A DNA stretch of 35,740 nucleotides, taken from NCBI RefSeq assembly GCF_028308085.1, contig NZ_JAQMFS010000100.1:1-35740 (forward strand). The letters run 5' to 3'. This DNA is from Gemella haemolysans (GTDB lineage Bacteria > Bacillota > Bacilli > Staphylococcales > Gemellaceae). Every line of letters starts with the position of its first letter. Position 1 is the first letter of the stretch. Shown piece by piece: positions 7,896-18,527 of the stretch. A model generated the notes under the pieces. That model ran no database searches and had not been told where the DNA came from. It saw only the letters and a list, made by a program, of their open reading frames with translations. Both the position numbers and the translations under genes were made by a program.

Positions 7896-7934
7896 TAAGA
7901 TGTAACTAAAAAATATATAGGAGAAAATAATTTC

Positions 7935-10900
7935 ATGCGATTGAAAAATGAAAATAATAATAAAATTTTAAAGTTTTCAATTAGAAAATTATCTCTTGGT
8001 GCAGCACCGGTCGTTATCGGGGCTTTATTTTTTGGAAGTCATGCACCAAGTGAAGCACTTGCCAACGAAAACAACACAAGTGTTAAATATACTTATCTAG
8101 CTGAAAATGAATTGACCGAAGCTGAGAAAACTTTAATTAAAAGAAGTATTCCGAATGATGTAAAAAACAACGAAACATACTACATGGTTTATAAAAAAGA
8201 AGCACAAACTTCCACTAAACCTACAGAATTAAAATCATTACCAAATACTGGACAAAGTTCACTTCCTGTAGCAGGACTTGGAATCGGTACCGCAGTATTA
8301 GTGGTTCTTTTAATGTCGAAAAAACACAGAAACAAAGTTCTTAGCGTTGTGTTAATCGGGGCTATGGGACAAAGTATCGTTATGCCTTACCAATCATTCG
8401 CCTTCGAAAACAAAGAATTAGTGCAATACAACACACAAACAACAGTTGCTGATTCTACAGATCTTGCGAGCGGTGTAATCAGCATCGATGGCTATCGCTA
8501 TGTTGGATACTTTACTCTTAGCGATTTAGGCACTTTACCTCAAGCTGAACAAAAAGTTCTTCCAAAACCAACACAAACGGCAGTTGAACCAACACAACCT
8601 ACTCCTGCTCCTGCAGTAGATCATAAAACAACTACTGATGAAGGACCTAAAGCACCAGTTGAAAATAAACCTGAACTTAAATCAACTACTGAAGTTGTTC
8701 CTTTCGAGACAATCGAACAACCTGATGCTACTCTACCAAAAGGGCAAACTAAAGTTGTTCAAGAAGGAGTTAACGGTGAGCAAATCGTATTTAGCGAAGT
8801 AACTACTGCCGATGGTAAACAATCTAGTAAAGTTATCAAAACTTCAATTACAAAACAACCTATAAACAAGGTTATCGCCATTGGAACTAAGGAAGAAGCC
8901 ACTCCTCAACCTAAAACTCCAAAACCTGAGGAAACTAAACCTACTCCTCAGCCTGAAACTCCAAAACCTGAGGAAATTAAACCTACACCTCAGCCTGAAA
9001 CTCCAAAACCTGAGGAAATTAAACCTACTCCTCAACCGGAAACTCCAAAACCTGAGGAAACTAAACCTACTCCTCAACCGGAAACTCCAAAACCTGTGGA
9101 GATAAAACCTACACCTCAGCCTGAAACTCCAAAACCTGTGGAGACAAAACCAGAAGAAAAAGTAGATAAAGCTGCACTAAAAGCTCAAATCGATAGAGCT
9201 ATTGCTCTTATTCCTGCTGATTACTCTGCAGCAAGCTATAACGCTCTTAAACCAATTTTAGCAGCTGCGCAAAATGTCTACGCTTCAGATTCTGTAAAAC
9301 AACCTGAAGTAGATAGTGAGACAGCTAAACTAAAAGCTGCTATTGACGCTCTTAATGTTGACAAAACGGACTTAAATAACACTATCGCCGATGCTAAATC
9401 AAAAACTAAAGAGCACTACAGCGATGCATCCTGGGCAAATCTACAAACTGTATTAGCTGAAGCTGAAAAAGTTACAAACAATCCAGCCGCAAAACAAAGT
9501 GAAGTTGATCACATTAATGAAAAACTTAAAGCTGCTATCGCAGGATTAAATACAGATAAGACTGAACTTGAAAAACAACTAGCAGATGCTAACTCTAAAA
9601 CCGCTTCAGATTTCAGTCCTGAAACTTGGGCTGCATTAGAAGAAGCTAAAAAAGCAGCTCAAGCTATAGAAGATAACGCAGCTGCTACTCAAGCTCAAAT
9701 CGATGAAACAGCTAAAAAACTAAAAGAAGCTATAGCTGCCTTAAATGTTGATAAAACAAAATTACAAGAACAAATAAAAGATGCAAAAACTAAACAAGAA
9801 GCTGACTACAGCCCTGAAACTTGGAATAAATTCAAAAACACCGAACTAAAAGCTAAAGAAATCAACGACCAAACTACTCCACTTCCTAAACAAAGTGAAA
9901 TAGATGCAGCTACTAAAGCTCTTCAAGACGCTATTAAAGCTCTTGCCGTGGATAAAACTGCATTACAAAGCGCTATTAACTCAGCTAACAACAAACGTAA
10001 AGAAGAATACACTACTCAAACATGGAAAGCTTTAGAAGAAGCCCTTGCAGCAGCAAACCCTGTAAATGCAGATGAAGCTACTACTCAAAGCAAAGTGAAT
10101 GCAGCTACTGAAAAATTAGAACAAGCTATCAAAAACTTAGTTCCATTAACTGAGAAACCAATACTAAAATTTGTAAATACTGACAAGAAAGTATTAGATA
10201 AAGAAGTAGTTGCTAAGTATTCTCTAGAAAATCCAACTAAGACAAAAATTAAATCAATCACAGCTACTCTGAAAAAAGATGGAGCAGTTGTTAAAACTAT
10301 TGATTTATCAGAAAACAACTTAGATGCATTATTAGATAATCTAAAATACTTCCAAAAATATACTCTATCTACTACTATGGTTTACGATAGAGGTAACGGT
10401 GAAGAAACTGAAACTTTAGAAGATCAACCAATTCAATTAGATCTTAAAAAAGTTGAAATTAAAAACATTAAAGAAACAAGCTTAATAAGTGTTGATCCTG
10501 AAGGTAACGAAACTGATAGCAGTTTCTTATCATCTGTTCCAGGTGATGTAACTCCATATTACTTAAAAGTTACAACTCACGACAATAAAGTAACAAGACT
10601 TTCTGTTGATAAGATTGAAGAAGTTACTGTAGAAGGCAAAACTCTATACAAAGTTACTGCAACAGCACCTGATTTAGTCCAACGTAACGGTGAAAATAAA
10701 CTTAGCGAGACATATACTCACTACTTCGCTAAACCAAAAGCTCATGAAGGCGATGTATACTATGACTTCAATGAACTTGTTAAAGCTATGCAAACTAATC
10801 CCACTGGTACATTTAAACTTGGTAGCGATATGAATGCAGCGAACGTTAACCCAGCTGGAAAATCATATGTAACTAGCTTATTCAAAGGTACATTAACAAG

Positions 10901-13900
10901 TACAGATGGCAACAAATTCGCAATTCACAATATTTCTAGACCTCTATTCTCTAATATCGAGGGTGGTACAGTTAAAAACTTACTACTTGAAAATGTTAAT
11001 ATTAATATGCCTGAAACTGACAAAGTTGCTCCATTAGCTAATACTGTTAAGAAAGCAACTATCGAAAACATTAAAGTAACTGGTAATGTAACTGGTGCTA
11101 ATGATGTAACTGGTATGGTTAACAAAATGGATGAAGCAGACATGACTAACGTTGCATTCATCGGTAAAATCCATATCCAAGGTAATAAAAACTGGTGGGC
11201 TGGTGGACTTGTAAGTGAAAGCTGGAGAAGTAACACAGACAATTCTTATGTTGAAGCTGATATTACAGGTAATAAAGCTAAAGTCGGTGGACTTGTTGCC
11301 AAATTAAACCACGGTGGAGATCCTAATGATGTTGGTAAACGTGGTCGCCTGAAAAACTCTGTTGCCAAAGGAACAATCGATCTTAAAGAACCAGTAGAAA
11401 CGGGTGGACTACTTCACTCTAACTGGTCATGGGGACTTGTTGAAAACAACGTAACTATGATGAAAGTTAAAAACGGTGGAGAAATCCTTTACGGTTCAAA
11501 AGATATTCAAGAAGATGATTATTTCGGTGCTAACTGGGTTAAAAACGATAACGTTACAGTTAACGATGTGAGTGAAGGTGCAAAATCTTATCCACGTTCT
11601 AACAAATGGAAAGGTGTTTCTCAAGAAGAAGCTAATGCGAAAATCGCTAAGATGGGAATTACCGCTCATGAATTCACAAGCACAAAAACTGTCGAAGACA
11701 AACTTAATAACATTGTAAATAAAGATGATCAATACAAAAACATCGATGACTACGATGCATCTCGCGAACTTGCTTATCGCAACATCGAAAAACTTCAACC
11801 ATTCTACAATAAAGAGTGGATCGTTAACCAAGGTAACAAGATTCCAGCTGGATCAAACTTACTAACTAAAAAAGTATTATCTGTTACTGCGATGAAAGAT
11901 AATGAATTCGTAACTGAACTTGGCGATGCCAACCGCATTATCGTTCACTACGCTGATAAGACAAAAGAAATCTTTAACATCTCACCTAAAGAATCTCAAG
12001 TGAAACAAGTTAAAGAATACAGCATCGCTGAACTTGGAGAAATAGTTTACACTCCTAACATCGTTGATAAAGAGCGTAGCGATTTAATCAGTGCTATCGA
12101 AAGTAAATTAAGTCCAGTAGAATTACAATCTGATCCTGTTTATCAACTCTTAGGAAGAACAGGTGGTAACAAAGTAAATGCAATTAAGGATCTTTACTTA
12201 GAAGAAAGCTTCAAGTACGTTAAAGATAACCTTAATAAATTCGTTACTAAGTTAGTTCAAAATGAAGACCATCAACTAAATACTGATGAAGCTGCTAAAC
12301 GTGCATTAATTAAGAAAATTGATGACAATAAAGCTGCTGTTCTTCTTGGATTATCTTACCTAAACCGTTATTACGGAGTTAAATTCGATGACTTTAACAT
12401 TAAAGAGTTAATGTTATTCAAACCTGATTTCTACGGTAAGAATGTTAATGTGTTAGACTTCTTGATTAAGATTGGTTCTAAAGAAAGTAACATTAAAGGT
12501 GATAGAACTTTAGAAGCTTATCGCGAAGCTATCGGTGGAGTTATCGGTATAGGCGAGTTAAACAGTTTCTTAGACTATAATATGCGTCTATTAACAAGTG
12601 ATACAGACTTAAACGATTGGTTCATAAAAGCTACTAAAGATAATGTATATATCGTTGAACCAAAAACAACAACTCCTGAATTTGCTGATAAGAAACACAG
12701 AGCATACGAAGGATTAAATAATGATGTTCACGGTAAGATGATTCTTCCTCTATTAAACTTAAAAGATGCCCACATGTTCTTAATCTCAACATATAACACT
12801 ATGGCTTACAGTTCATTTGAAAAATATGGTAAGAATACTGCAGCAGAACGTGAAGCATTCAAGAAAGAAATCGATAAAGTAGCAAAAGGTCAACAAAATT
12901 ATCTAGACTTCTGGTCTCGTCTATCATTAGATAAAGTTCGTAATCAACTGCTTAAGAGCAACAACATGGTACCAACACCAGTACTAGATAACCAAAATTA
13001 CAAGGGAATCAGCACAGATAAATATGGACACACTAATAGTGGTAAAGACGTAGCACCTATCCGTGAATTATACGGACCAACAGGACGTTATCATGCAACT
13101 GACTGGCGTATGGGAGCTGTAGCTCGTATTTACGGTAACCCTTATAAAGATGACTCTGTATTCTTCATGGTTACTGATATGATTAGTGATTTCGGTATCT
13201 CAGCCTTCACTCACGAAACAACTCACGTAAATGACCGTATGGTATACTTAGGTGGTTCTAGACACCGTGAAGGAACTGACTTAGAGGCATTCGCACAAGG
13301 TATGTTACAATCACCTGCTGAATCAAGTCCAAACGGTGACTTTAAAGCATTAGGATTAAATATGGCATACGAACGTCCAAACGACGGAAACCAATGGTAT
13401 AACACAAATCCAAACGACCTTACTTCTCGCGCTGAAATCGATAATTACATGAAAGGTTTCAACGACACATTAATGCTTCTTGATTACCTTGAAGGAGAAG
13501 CCGTAATTGATAAACACAGTAAAGAACTAAATAACGCTTGGTTCAAGAAAGTAGCTAAAAAATTACGTGGAGCTAATACTAAGAACCAATACGATGAGGT
13601 TAGAGATCTTAACGAAGAAGAAAAAGGATATGAGTTAAACTCTGTTAATGACTTAGTAGACAAAAACTTCATGACTAAACACGGTCCAGGTAATGCTATC
13701 TATGATCCAACTGGATTTGGAACTGCCTACGTGACTGTACCTATTACTGCTGGTATCTACGGAGGTAACACAAGTGAAGGTGCTCCTGGATCTATGTCAT
13801 TCAAACATAACACATTCAGAATGTGGGGTTACTATGGATATGAAAAAGGATTCTTAAACTACGCTTCAAATATGTTAAAAGCTGAATCTAAAAAAGCTGG

Positions 13901-14219
13901 TAATGCTACATTAGGTGATGACTTCATCATCAAGAAAGTTTCTGATAACAAATTCAGTACTTTAGAAGAATGGAAAAAAGAATACTTCAGAGAAGTTGTT
14001 GAGAAAGCTAAAGCAGGATTTAACCCTGTTACAATCGATGGTACTACTTATAGTAGTTATGACGATTTAAAACAAGCATTCTCTGCTGCCGTTGATAAAG
14101 ATAAAGCGACTCTTAAAAATGGATCAGTTAAATTTGATAATACTGTATCACTTAAAGAGAAATTATTCAAAAAACTTCTTCAACAAACAAACAGCTTTAA
14201 AACTTCTATCTTCAAATAA
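7935..14219 (+). CDS. Cell-wall M26-family zinc metalloprotease (IgA1-protease/Zmp type)
   Basis: This 2094-residue surface protease has a YSIRK-like signal ([10 protein letters not shown], residues 14-23), then an LPNTG sortase motif at 102-106 followed by two hydrophobic helices. N-terminal anchoring of this kind is the hallmark of streptococcal IgA1 proteases and Zmp proteins. Next come a G5 domain (about 249-319), six 14-residue Pro-rich units ([13 protein letters not shown], about 321-405), five FIVAR-type three-helix repeats (about 410-734), an M26 N-terminal region with a GLUG-like beta-helix (about 1000-1165), and the catalytic domain with HETTH at 1760-1764 and the third zinc ligand Glu1784 exactly 20 residues on. 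It probably cleaves a host glycoprotein. IgA1 hinge cleavage is plausible, and IgA1 protease is known in Gemella, but ZmpB/ZmpC-like specificity cannot be excluded. The reading frame is intact. Confidence 0.88.
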   Translation: MRLKNENNNKILKFSIRKLSLGAAPVVIGALFFGSHAPSEALANENNTSVKYTYLAENELTEAEKTLIKRSIPNDVKNNETYYMVYKKEAQTSTKPTELKSLPNTGQSSLPVAGLGIGTAVLVVLLMSKKHRNKVLSVVLIGAMGQSIVMPYQSFAFENKELVQYNTQTTVADSTDLASGVISIDGYRYVGYFTLSDLGTLPQAEQKVLPKPTQTAVEPTQPTPAPAVDHKTTTDEGPKAPVENKPELKSTTEVVPFETIEQPDATLPKGQTKVVQEGVNGEQIVFSEVTTADGKQSSKVIKTSITKQPINKVIAIGTKEEATPQPKTPKPEETKPTPQPETPKPEEIKPTPQPETPKPEEIKPTPQPETPKPEETKPTPQPETPKPVEIKPTPQPETPKPVETKPEEKVDKAALKAQIDRAIALIPADYSAASYNALKPILAAAQNVYASDSVKQPEVDSETAKLKAAIDALNVDKTDLNNTIADAKSKTKEHYSDASWANLQTVLAEAEKVTNNPAAKQSEVDHINEKLKAAIAGLNTDKTELEKQLADANSKTASDFSPETWAALEEAKKAAQAIEDNAAATQAQIDETAKKLKEAIAALNVDKTKLQEQIKDAKTKQEADYSPETWNKFKNTELKAKEINDQTTPLPKQSEIDAATKALQDAIKALAVDKTALQSAINSANNKRKEEYTTQTWKALEEALAAANPVNADEATTQSKVNAATEKLEQAIKNLVPLTEKPILKFVNTDKKVLDKEVVAKYSLENPTKTKIKSITATLKKDGAVVKTIDLSENNLDALLDNLKYFQKYTLSTTMVYDRGNGEETETLEDQPIQLDLKKVEIKNIKETSLISVDPEGNETDSSFLSSVPGDVTPYYLKVTTHDNKVTRLSVDKIEEVTVEGKTLYKVTATAPDLVQRNGENKLSETYTHYFAKPKAHEGDVYYDFNELVKAMQTNPTGTFKLGSDMNAANVNPAGKSYVTSLFKGTLTSTDGNKFAIHNISRPLFSNIEGGTVKNLLLENVNINMPETDKVAPLANTVKKATIENIKVTGNVTGANDVTGMVNKMDEADMTNVAFIGKIHIQGNKNWWAGGLVSESWRSNTDNSYVEADITGNKAKVGGLVAKLNHGGDPNDVGKRGRLKNSVAKGTIDLKEPVETGGLLHSNWSWGLVENNVTMMKVKNGGEILYGSKDIQEDDYFGANWVKNDNVTVNDVSEGAKSYPRSNKWKGVSQEEANAKIAKMGITAHEFTSTKTVEDKLNNIVNKDDQYKNIDDYDASRELAYRNIEKLQPFYNKEWIVNQGNKIPAGSNLLTKKVLSVTAMKDNEFVTELGDANRIIVHYADKTKEIFNISPKESQVKQVKEYSIAELGEIVYTPNIVDKERSDLISAIESKLSPVELQSDPVYQLLGRTGGNKVNAIKDLYLEESFKYVKDNLNKFVTKLVQNEDHQLNTDEAAKRALIKKIDDNKAAVLLGLSYLNRYYGVKFDDFNIKELMLFKPDFYGKNVNVLDFLIKIGSKESNIKGDRTLEAYREAIGGVIGIGELNSFLDYNMRLLTSDTDLNDWFIKATKDNVYIVEPKTTTPEFADKKHRAYEGLNNDVHGKMILPLLNLKDAHMFLISTYNTMAYSSFEKYGKNTAAEREAFKKEIDKVAKGQQNYLDFWSRLSLDKVRNQLLKSNNMVPTPVLDNQNYKGISTDKYGHTNSGKDVAPIRELYGPTGRYHATDWRMGAVARIYGNPYKDDSVFFMVTDMISDFGISAFTHETTHVNDRMVYLGGSRHREGTDLEAFAQGMLQSPAESSPNGDFKALGLNMAYERPNDGNQWYNTNPNDLTSRAEIDNYMKGFNDTLMLLDYLEGEAVIDKHSKELNNAWFKKVAKKLRGANTKNQYDEVRDLNEEEKGYELNSVNDLVDKNFMTKHGPGNAIYDPTGFGTAYVTVPITAGIYGGNTSEGAPGSMSFKHNTFRMWGYYGYEKGFLNYASNMLKAESKKAGNATLGDDFIIKKVSDNKFSTLEEWKKEYFREVVEKAKAGFNPVTIDGTTYSSYDDLKQAFSAAVDKDKATLKNGSVKFDNTVSLKEKLFKKLLQQTNSFKTSIFK
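8895..9155 (+). repeat. 42-bp tandem repeats encoding a Pro-rich wall-spanning stalk
   Basis: Six units of about 42 bp encode [14 protein letters not shown]-type peptides. The near-identity of the copies leaves long open frames on both strands here, which are artefacts of the repeat. Confidence 0.85.
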
Positions 14220-14232
14220 TAATTCAAACAAC

Positions 14233-14271
14233 AAAAACCTAGGTTTAGAAATTTCTAAATCTAGGTTTTTT
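14233..14271 (+). terminator. Rho-independent terminator of the M26 protease gene
   Basis: A 19-bp inverted repeat (arms 14233-14251 and 14252-14270, one mismatch) forms a near-loopless hairpin around AAACCTAGGTTTAGAAA, ending in a T run. Being symmetrical, it could work both ways. Confidence 0.85.
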
Positions 14272-14339
14272 GATGTTTTTAGAATGTTTTTTGTAAAGTA
14301 AGATGTATGTTGGAATTACGTAAACCTCATAACTTAAGA

Positions 14340-14375
14340 TAAAAAAATTCAGGACCGAAAACTTAGCCCTGAATT
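14340..14375 (-). terminator. Rho-independent terminator of the second DeoR gene
   Basis: On the minus strand AATTCAGG pairs with CCTGAATT across a 14-base loop, followed by seven T, just past the stop codon. Confidence 0.8.
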
Positions 14376-14383
14376 ATATTTTT

Positions 14384-15133
14384 TTATATTATAGCTACTT
14401 CTTTTTTATATTGTTCTTTGATATTTTCATCAAGAACATCATCACTGATAATTGCTGTAAGATCTTTTAGTTGAAAAAATGTGTAAAATGCATGTGTTGA
14501 AAACTTGCTGTGGTCTGCAAGGACATAACGCTCAGTCGCATTATTAAGAATCGTTTCATTACAACGTCCTTCTTCTTCATCAGAGATAGTAACCTTCTCT
14601 AAATCTATACCATTCACCCCAACAAACGCCTTATTTACACTTATTTTACTAAGTGCATCTTGTGTAAAATATCCAATAAACCCTTTTGTTTTTTGACGGT
14701 ATCTTCCTCCGATAAAAATAAGATCACAAGACGGATTGTCTTTAAACTGTTCGAATACTGTTAATGAATTCGTCACAATATTAATATCTCTATCTTGAAG
14801 ATACTCCGCTAAGTAACTCGTAGTACTACCTGGTCCTATAAAAATAGTCTCATTATCTTTTATAAGCTCTGATACTTTTCTGGCGATTTGTTTTTTCTCT
14901 TCAACATTTACAGATATTTTCTTGTTGTAATTATCCTCTTGATAGAAATTTTTCGGTTTTAATTTTGCTCCACCATGTATTCTAGTAAGGTGCCCATAAT
15001 CTTCTAACTCTTGCAAATCACGGCGAATCGTCATCTCAGTAACTTTCATATCATTCGCTAAATTACTAACACGTACCAAATGTTTGTTTTTCAATTCATT
15101 TAAGATATAACTATGTCTGTCTATTTTTAACAT
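14384..15133 (-). CDS. DeoR/GlpR-family transcriptional regulator
   Basis: This 249-residue regulator has a DeoR winged helix at residues 6-58 (VSNLANDMKVTEMTIRRDL, then RIHGGAK) and a sensor domain with the phospho-sugar loop IGPGSTTSYLAE (99-110), GVNGID and LADHSKF. It lies alone, with its own terminator. A GTGGAGAA ribosome site precedes the ATG. Its upstream region (15173-15183) holds an 11-nt motif identical to an arm of the inverted repeat in the nagA promoter about 17 kb away. A role in amino-sugar control (NagR/AgaR-like) is therefore a reasonable but unproven guess; a LacR-like role is an alternative. Confidence 0.85.
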   Translation of the reverse strand: MLKIDRHSYILNELKNKHLVRVSNLANDMKVTEMTIRRDLQELEDYGHLTRIHGGAKLKPKNFYQEDNYNKKISVNVEEKKQIARKVSELIKDNETIFIGPGSTTSYLAEYLQDRDINIVTNSLTVFEQFKDNPSCDLIFIGGRYRQKTKGFIGYFTQDALSKISVNKAFVGVNGIDLEKVTISDEEEGRCNETILNNATERYVLADHSKFSTHAFYTFFQLKDLTAIISDDVLDENIKEQYKKEVAII

Positions 15134-15172
15134 TTTTTCTCCACTCTAAAATAATAAATTTAACATTTATAT

Positions 15173-15183
15173 TTTAACACTTT
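15173..15183. promoter_or_regulatory. Candidate operator TTTAACACTTT upstream of the DeoR gene
   Basis: This 11-nt sequence is identical to the left arm of the inverted repeat at the nagA promoter (32385-32395). A related TTTAACATTT lies 13 bp to its left. It sits 40-50 bp before the regulator's start codon, where an autoregulatory operator could lie. No clear promoter was assigned for this gene. Confidence 0.4.
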
Positions 15184-15249
15184 TTTCGAAAATATAAAAC
15201 AGAAAACATAAAAGAACTATCAAAACGAACGTTAAATCTAACATAAAAC

Positions 15250-15297
15250 AAAAAAACTAGCTGCTTTTAGACTATATTAGCCCTCAAGCAACTAGTT
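15250..15297 (-). terminator. Rho-independent terminator of the yebC-RDD unit
   Basis: On the minus strand AACTAGTTGCTT pairs with AAGCAGCTAGTT (one mismatch), followed by seven T. It starts about 9 bases after the RDD gene stop. Confidence 0.85.
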
Positions 15298-15305
15298 CTT
15301 ATTCA

Positions 15306-15899
15306 TTATTTTTCTTTATCTTCTTTTTCTTTAACCACTTTTGGTTGTTCTGTTGCTGCGACAACTCGCATATTTAGAAGTCTATCGTATAGCATTATCG
15401 ACTCTTTGCGCTTAAGCACATATGTTTCATATAACCAAAATAGCGCTGAAACTGGTACTGCAGCCCAACCGATTGTAACTTTAACTAGGAATTCTCTAAT
15501 TAAATATCTAGAAAATTCGATTTTCTTGTTATCTGTAGGCACTATTCTCACTTTAAGAAGTTTTTTTCCTATAGTTTGACCTTGCCATTTATGCGGTAGG
15601 TATCCATATAAAAGAATTGCGAAAATAACTATTGAAAGTGTCATATATAATGCATTTCTTTCGTTTTCCGCTCCACCTTGTGCACGTAAGTTCACAGTAG
15701 TATATTGGAAAATAATCGCTATTGGTAAGTAAATACCTAAGTCAATCAAATACGCAATTAAACGTCTTATAGGCGAAGCTTCTTCACCGTGTACATCTAA
15801 TAATGGTTCAGCTGTTGGTGCTGAAATATCATTTAAAGTTGGTTTTATATTTCTATCATTATAGCTATATGAACTATTTTTTTTAATTTTCTTAACCAT
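15306..15899 (-). CDS. RDD-family membrane protein
   Basis: This 197-residue membrane protein has the RDD Pfam layout. An ASPIRRLIAYLIDLGIYLPI segment (near residues 40-60) carries the conserved R and D. The second and third hydrophobic segments follow, with the intervening QTIGKKLLKVRIV motif, and a basic/acidic tail (KEKEDKEK) ends the protein. The function of the family is not settled; ion or solute transport has been suggested for some members. The gene begins 7 bases after the yebC-family stop codon, so the two are co-transcribed. Confidence 0.8.
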   Translation of the reverse strand: MVKKIKKNSSYSYNDRNIKPTLNDISAPTAEPLLDVHGEEASPIRRLIAYLIDLGIYLPIAIIFQYTTVNLRAQGGAENERNALYMTLSIVIFAILLYGYLPHKWQGQTIGKKLLKVRIVPTDNKKIEFSRYLIREFLVKVTIGWAAVPVSALFWLYETYVLKRKESIMLYDRLLNMRVVAATEQPKVVKEKEDKEK

Positions 15900-15906
15900 A
15901 GTTCAC

Positions 15907-16626
15907 CTAGGCTTCTAAGTCAACGTTGTGGTATACTTGTTGAACATCTTCACAATCGTCAAGCATTTCTAACATTCTTTCGAATTTAGCTTTATCTTCT
16001 TCGCTTAATGTTACTTCGTTTTGAGGAATCATTGAAATTTCAGCAACTTCAAATTCTTCGATTCCAGCTACTTTAAGAGCTTCTTGGATTTCGTGGAAGT
16101 TTTCTGGTTCACCATATACTAATGTTAACTCATCTTCTTCAAGAATATCACGAGCATCAATATCAGCTTCCATAAGAATTTCTAATAATTCATCTGCACT
16201 CTTACCTTCAACACCGATAACTGCAGTGTTGTCGAACATGTAGTTAACAGAACCAGTAACACCTAAGTTACCTCCGTTTTTACCTAATGCTGTACGCACT
16301 TCAGCAGCTGTACGGTTAACGTTGTTTGTAAGTGTATCGATAATAACCATAGTTCCACTTACACCGAAACCTTCATAACGTAATTCATCGTAGTTTTCTT
16401 CACTTCCACCTTTTGCTTTTTCAATAGCACGGTCAATAATGTTTTTAGGAACACGGTAAGTTTTCGCTCTTTCTAATACTACTTTTAGATTTCTGTTGCT
16501 TTCTGGATCTGGTTCTCCACTTTTTGCCGCTTGGTAAATTTCACGTCCAAACTTAGCATAAATCTTACTAGTGTTAGCGTCTTTTGCCGCTTTTTTTTCT
16601 TTAATATTATTCCATTTACGACCCAT
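15907..16626 (-). CDS. YebC/TACO1-family protein (YebC2/YeeN-like)
   Basis: This 239-residue protein is full-length for the YebC family. It begins [20 protein letters not shown] and contains [13 protein letters not shown], the [13 protein letters not shown] motif near residue 80 and [18 protein letters not shown] near residue 113. Older annotation calls these transcription regulators. Recent work links the YebC2 branch to relief of ribosome stalling at proline runs, which I know only from memory. The MGRKWNNI start places it in that second branch rather than with MAGHSKW-type YebC. The first gene of a two-gene unit with the RDD protein, with a weak SD (AGAAAGAGAG). Confidence 0.85.
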   Translation of the reverse strand: MGRKWNNIKEKKAAKDANTSKIYAKFGREIYQAAKSGEPDPESNRNLKVVLERAKTYRVPKNIIDRAIEKAKGGSEENYDELRYEGFGVSGTMVIIDTLTNNVNRTAAEVRTALGKNGGNLGVTGSVNYMFDNTAVIGVEGKSADELLEILMEADIDARDILEEDELTLVYGEPENFHEIQEALKVAGIEEFEVAEISMIPQNEVTLSEEDKAKFERMLEMLDDCEDVQQVYHNVDLEA

Positions 16627-16720
16627 AGTCTTTTAATCTCTCTTTCTTTTTATAAATATTTTCCATTTTAGTAAAACTTCCTCGCTACAATATAGCCAGA
16701 AAGTTATTACATACCACTCT

Positions 16721-16749
16721 ATATTACTATATTTAACTTATTTTTTCAA
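16721..16749 (-). promoter_or_regulatory. Promoter of the yebC-RDD unit
   Basis: Minus-strand TTGAAA (16744-16749), a 17-bp spacer and TAATAT (16721-16726). The leader to the start codon is about 95 bp. Confidence 0.5.
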
Positions 16750-16900
16750 GCACTGACTAAGCTTTTTCACCTATCTTCTTATTAATTTACTTTGGGAATT
16801 TACCATCTTCTTATTAACTCATTTTCTAAAATTTAATTTCTAATACGTACTACCTAATATCTATTTCAAAAGGTTATATCGAGACTCATATTTACCGAAA

Positions 16901-16944
16901 CAAAAAAGATTCGAAGTATAAGGAAACCCTCATACTTCGAATCT
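16901..16944 (-). terminator. Rho-independent terminator of gcvH-L
   Basis: A 13-bp perfect inverted repeat (AGATTCGAAGTAT and ATACTTCGAATCT, 16907-16919 and 16932-16944) is followed on the minus strand by six T. It closes the lipoate cluster. Confidence 0.9.
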
Positions 16945-16962
16945 ATTGTATAACCAAAGTTA

Positions 16963-17298
16963 TTATTTGTAATCTGGTAATTTGTTAAATTCAGCTTCAT
17001 CAACGTTTGTTAATTTAACGATCCAAGATTCTTTTGGATCAGCTGAGTTTAATACAGTTGGCTCTTCTTCAGCTTTTTTGTTGTATTCTACTACATCACC
17101 AGCTAATGGTGCGTTAACGTCTAATACAGTTTTTGATGCTTCTAAACGTAAAATAACATCATCTTTTGCTAATTTTTCATTTTTTGAAAATTCTACGAAT
17201 CCTACAGTACCAACGTCATCTTGTAATTCAGCTGTTGGTCCAACAATATAAACTCCTTCGTTTTTTTCAATCCATAAAGCTTTTGCTAATTTTTTCAT
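16963..17298 (-). CDS. gcvH-L: GcvH-like lipoyl-carrier protein (GcvH-L)
   Basis: This 111-residue lipoyl-domain protein has its attachment lysine at Lys56 in RLEASKTVLDVNAP, the standard hairpin-turn position. It is shorter than typical glycine-cleavage H protein (about 125-130). The association with SirTM and lipoate ligase genes identifies it as the GcvH-L type, which in S. aureus and S. pyogenes is lipoylated and then ADP-ribosylated by SirTM. From memory the modified residue there is Asp27, and this protein has Asp at 27 (QDDVG). No glycine-cleavage P or T genes are present, so it is not serving a local cleavage complex. It has its own promoter and strong terminator and an AAAGAGGT ribosome site. 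Confidence 0.9.
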   Translation of the reverse strand: MKKLAKALWIEKNEGVYIVGPTAELQDDVGTVGFVEFSKNEKLAKDDVILRLEASKTVLDVNAPLAGDVVEYNKKAEEEPTVLNSADPKESWIVKLTNVDEAEFNKLPDYK

Positions 17299-17380
17299 TT
17301 TACAACCTCTTTCTTTATTTTATAATTTTTTCTAAGTATCGCTGACCTTATTTCATCATCGATTTTTACTCGAAAGATAC

Positions 17381-17409
17381 ATTATACATTTTATAAAATT
17401 TAAAATCAA
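17381..17409 (-). promoter_or_regulatory. Promoter of gcvH-L
   Basis: Minus-strand TTGATT (17404-17409), a 17-bp spacer and TATAAT (17381-17386). It allows the lipoyl carrier to be expressed independently of the five upstream enzyme genes. Confidence 0.75.
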
Positions 17410-17445
17410 CTAAAATATAAAAAAAGTGATATTGATTTTCAATTA

Positions 17446-17461
17446 GTTTAATATATTAAAC
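17446..17461. promoter_or_regulatory. 16-bp perfect palindrome GTTTAATATATTAAAC
   Basis: It lies 8 bp after the lipoate ligase stop and about 37 bp upstream of the gcvH-L -35 box. It could be an operator or a weak hairpin. No U-run follows it, so terminator function is doubtful. Confidence 0.4.
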
Positions 17462-17468
17462 CATTCTC

Positions 17469-18491
17469 TTAACTCAATATCAAATCTACAAATTCTTGTG
17501 CTTCTACTTTTCCAAAATAATGAGCTAAATCTATACTTTCTAATACTTCTAGCAAGTCTTCTTCTTTTACCCTTACTCCGATTAGTTTCTCCTCGACATC
17601 ACCGACATTACCTTTTCCGAAAAAATCACCATAAATCTTAGCTTTTATAATTCGTCCTGCTTCTACTTCCAGATTAAACTCAACAGTTCCTACCCCTAGT
17701 CGTGCATCTCTATTATAGTTATAACGTGGTGATTTCCCGTAGTTCCAGTCCCAGTTTTGATATTTCTTAGCGAGTAATTCGTCAATCGCTTGCCAATCGT
17801 CTTTTGTCAGTTCATAGCGTTTTATATCTTCAAGATTTTCACACCCAAACAAGCGACATAAGTATAAGTCTTTGAACTCTACTACAGATAAATTTCTATA
17901 TTCTTCATCTAAATATTCTCTAAGACCTGTAACTCTACTTCTTACCGAATCTATACCTTTCGACTCAATTTTCTTACGATTAGGTGTTAGTACATTGACC
18001 ATAGCTTCATAGTTAACATCTAAAAGCAGAGTGTATCCTCCATAAATCTTACCATTAACAAGAGTCATCGCAGCTCCACTTACTTTCTTCCCATCAACAA
18101 CAAGGTCGTTTCGTCCTGTTTGTTCTACCTTACTCACACCAAGATCATATAATATATTTACCGCAGGTTCATAGAATTTTTTGAAGTTACCATAAACATT
18201 ACTATCACCATTCATAATAAGGCAAATATTCACAGCTCCTTCATCCAAAAACACTGTTCCCCCTCCTGTATCACGTCTAACAAGAGTGATTCCGTGAGCT
18301 TTCATGTACTCATGGTTAATCTCTTTTTCGGCATTTTGGAAAAGACCAATCTGTACCTTTGGTTTGCAACAATAAGGAAATATTATATCCTCGTCCAAAT
18401 TCAACTTATTAAGCACATGAACCTGTATCGCTAAAGCTACTGCCCCATCGTAAATATATTGTCCATTTCTTATCGGCTCTATTAAATACAT
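17469..18491 (-). CDS. Lipoate-protein ligase A paralogue (second copy)
   Basis: This 340-residue LplA-type ligase should activate lipoate with ATP and attach it to Lys56 of GcvH-L or to other lipoyl domains. It has the family motifs VRRDTGGGTVF (residues 71-81), GRNDL (near 126) and GKKVSGAAMT (134-143), with Lys136 as the lipoyl-AMP-binding lysine. The C-terminal domain includes KIYGDFFGKGNV. The start at 18491 is chosen because GAGGAG at 18496-18501 is well spaced from that ATG. A GTG six bases upstream overlaps the SD. It is co-linear over its whole length with the copy at 19831-20853 (nearly all motifs shared), so it arose by duplication. A hairpin precedes it. Confidence 0.88.
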   Translation of the reverse strand: MYLIEPIRNGQYIYDGAVALAIQVHVLNKLNLDEDIIFPYCCKPKVQIGLFQNAEKEINHEYMKAHGITLVRRDTGGGTVFLDEGAVNICLIMNGDSNVYGNFKKFYEPAVNILYDLGVSKVEQTGRNDLVVDGKKVSGAAMTLVNGKIYGGYTLLLDVNYEAMVNVLTPNRKKIESKGIDSVRSRVTGLREYLDEEYRNLSVVEFKDLYLCRLFGCENLEDIKRYELTKDDWQAIDELLAKKYQNWDWNYGKSPRYNYNRDARLGVGTVEFNLEVEAGRIIKAKIYGDFFGKGNVGDVEEKLIGVRVKEEDLLEVLESIDLAHYFGKVEAQEFVDLILS

Positions 18492-18527
18492 AAGCACTCC
18501 TCATTTTTTCATACTACAACATAAACA

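Larger units (their letters stand above)
7444..7934. other. Divergent promoter region between the Gate-domain gene and the M26 protease gene
   Basis: No gene is seen in these 491 bp. Each flanking gene has a recognisable sigma-A promoter, listed separately. The centre includes a small inverted repeat (TAGTA..TACTA near 7790) in very AT-rich sequence. Confidence 0.6.
16627..16962. other. Intergenic region between gcvH-L and yebC
   Basis: It holds the yebC promoter on the right-reading side and the gcvH-L terminator near 16901-16944. Nothing else was recognised. Confidence 0.6.

Noticed and set aside
8844-9105. Open frames on both strands over the Pro-rich stalk of the M26 protease
   Set aside because: The 42-bp repeats keep several frames open; the peptides are repetitive nonsense.
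16963-17298. GcvH-L as an ordinary glycine-cleavage H protein
   Set aside because: It is shorter than usual and sits with SirTM and lipoate ligase genes, with no glycine-cleavage P or T genes nearby.
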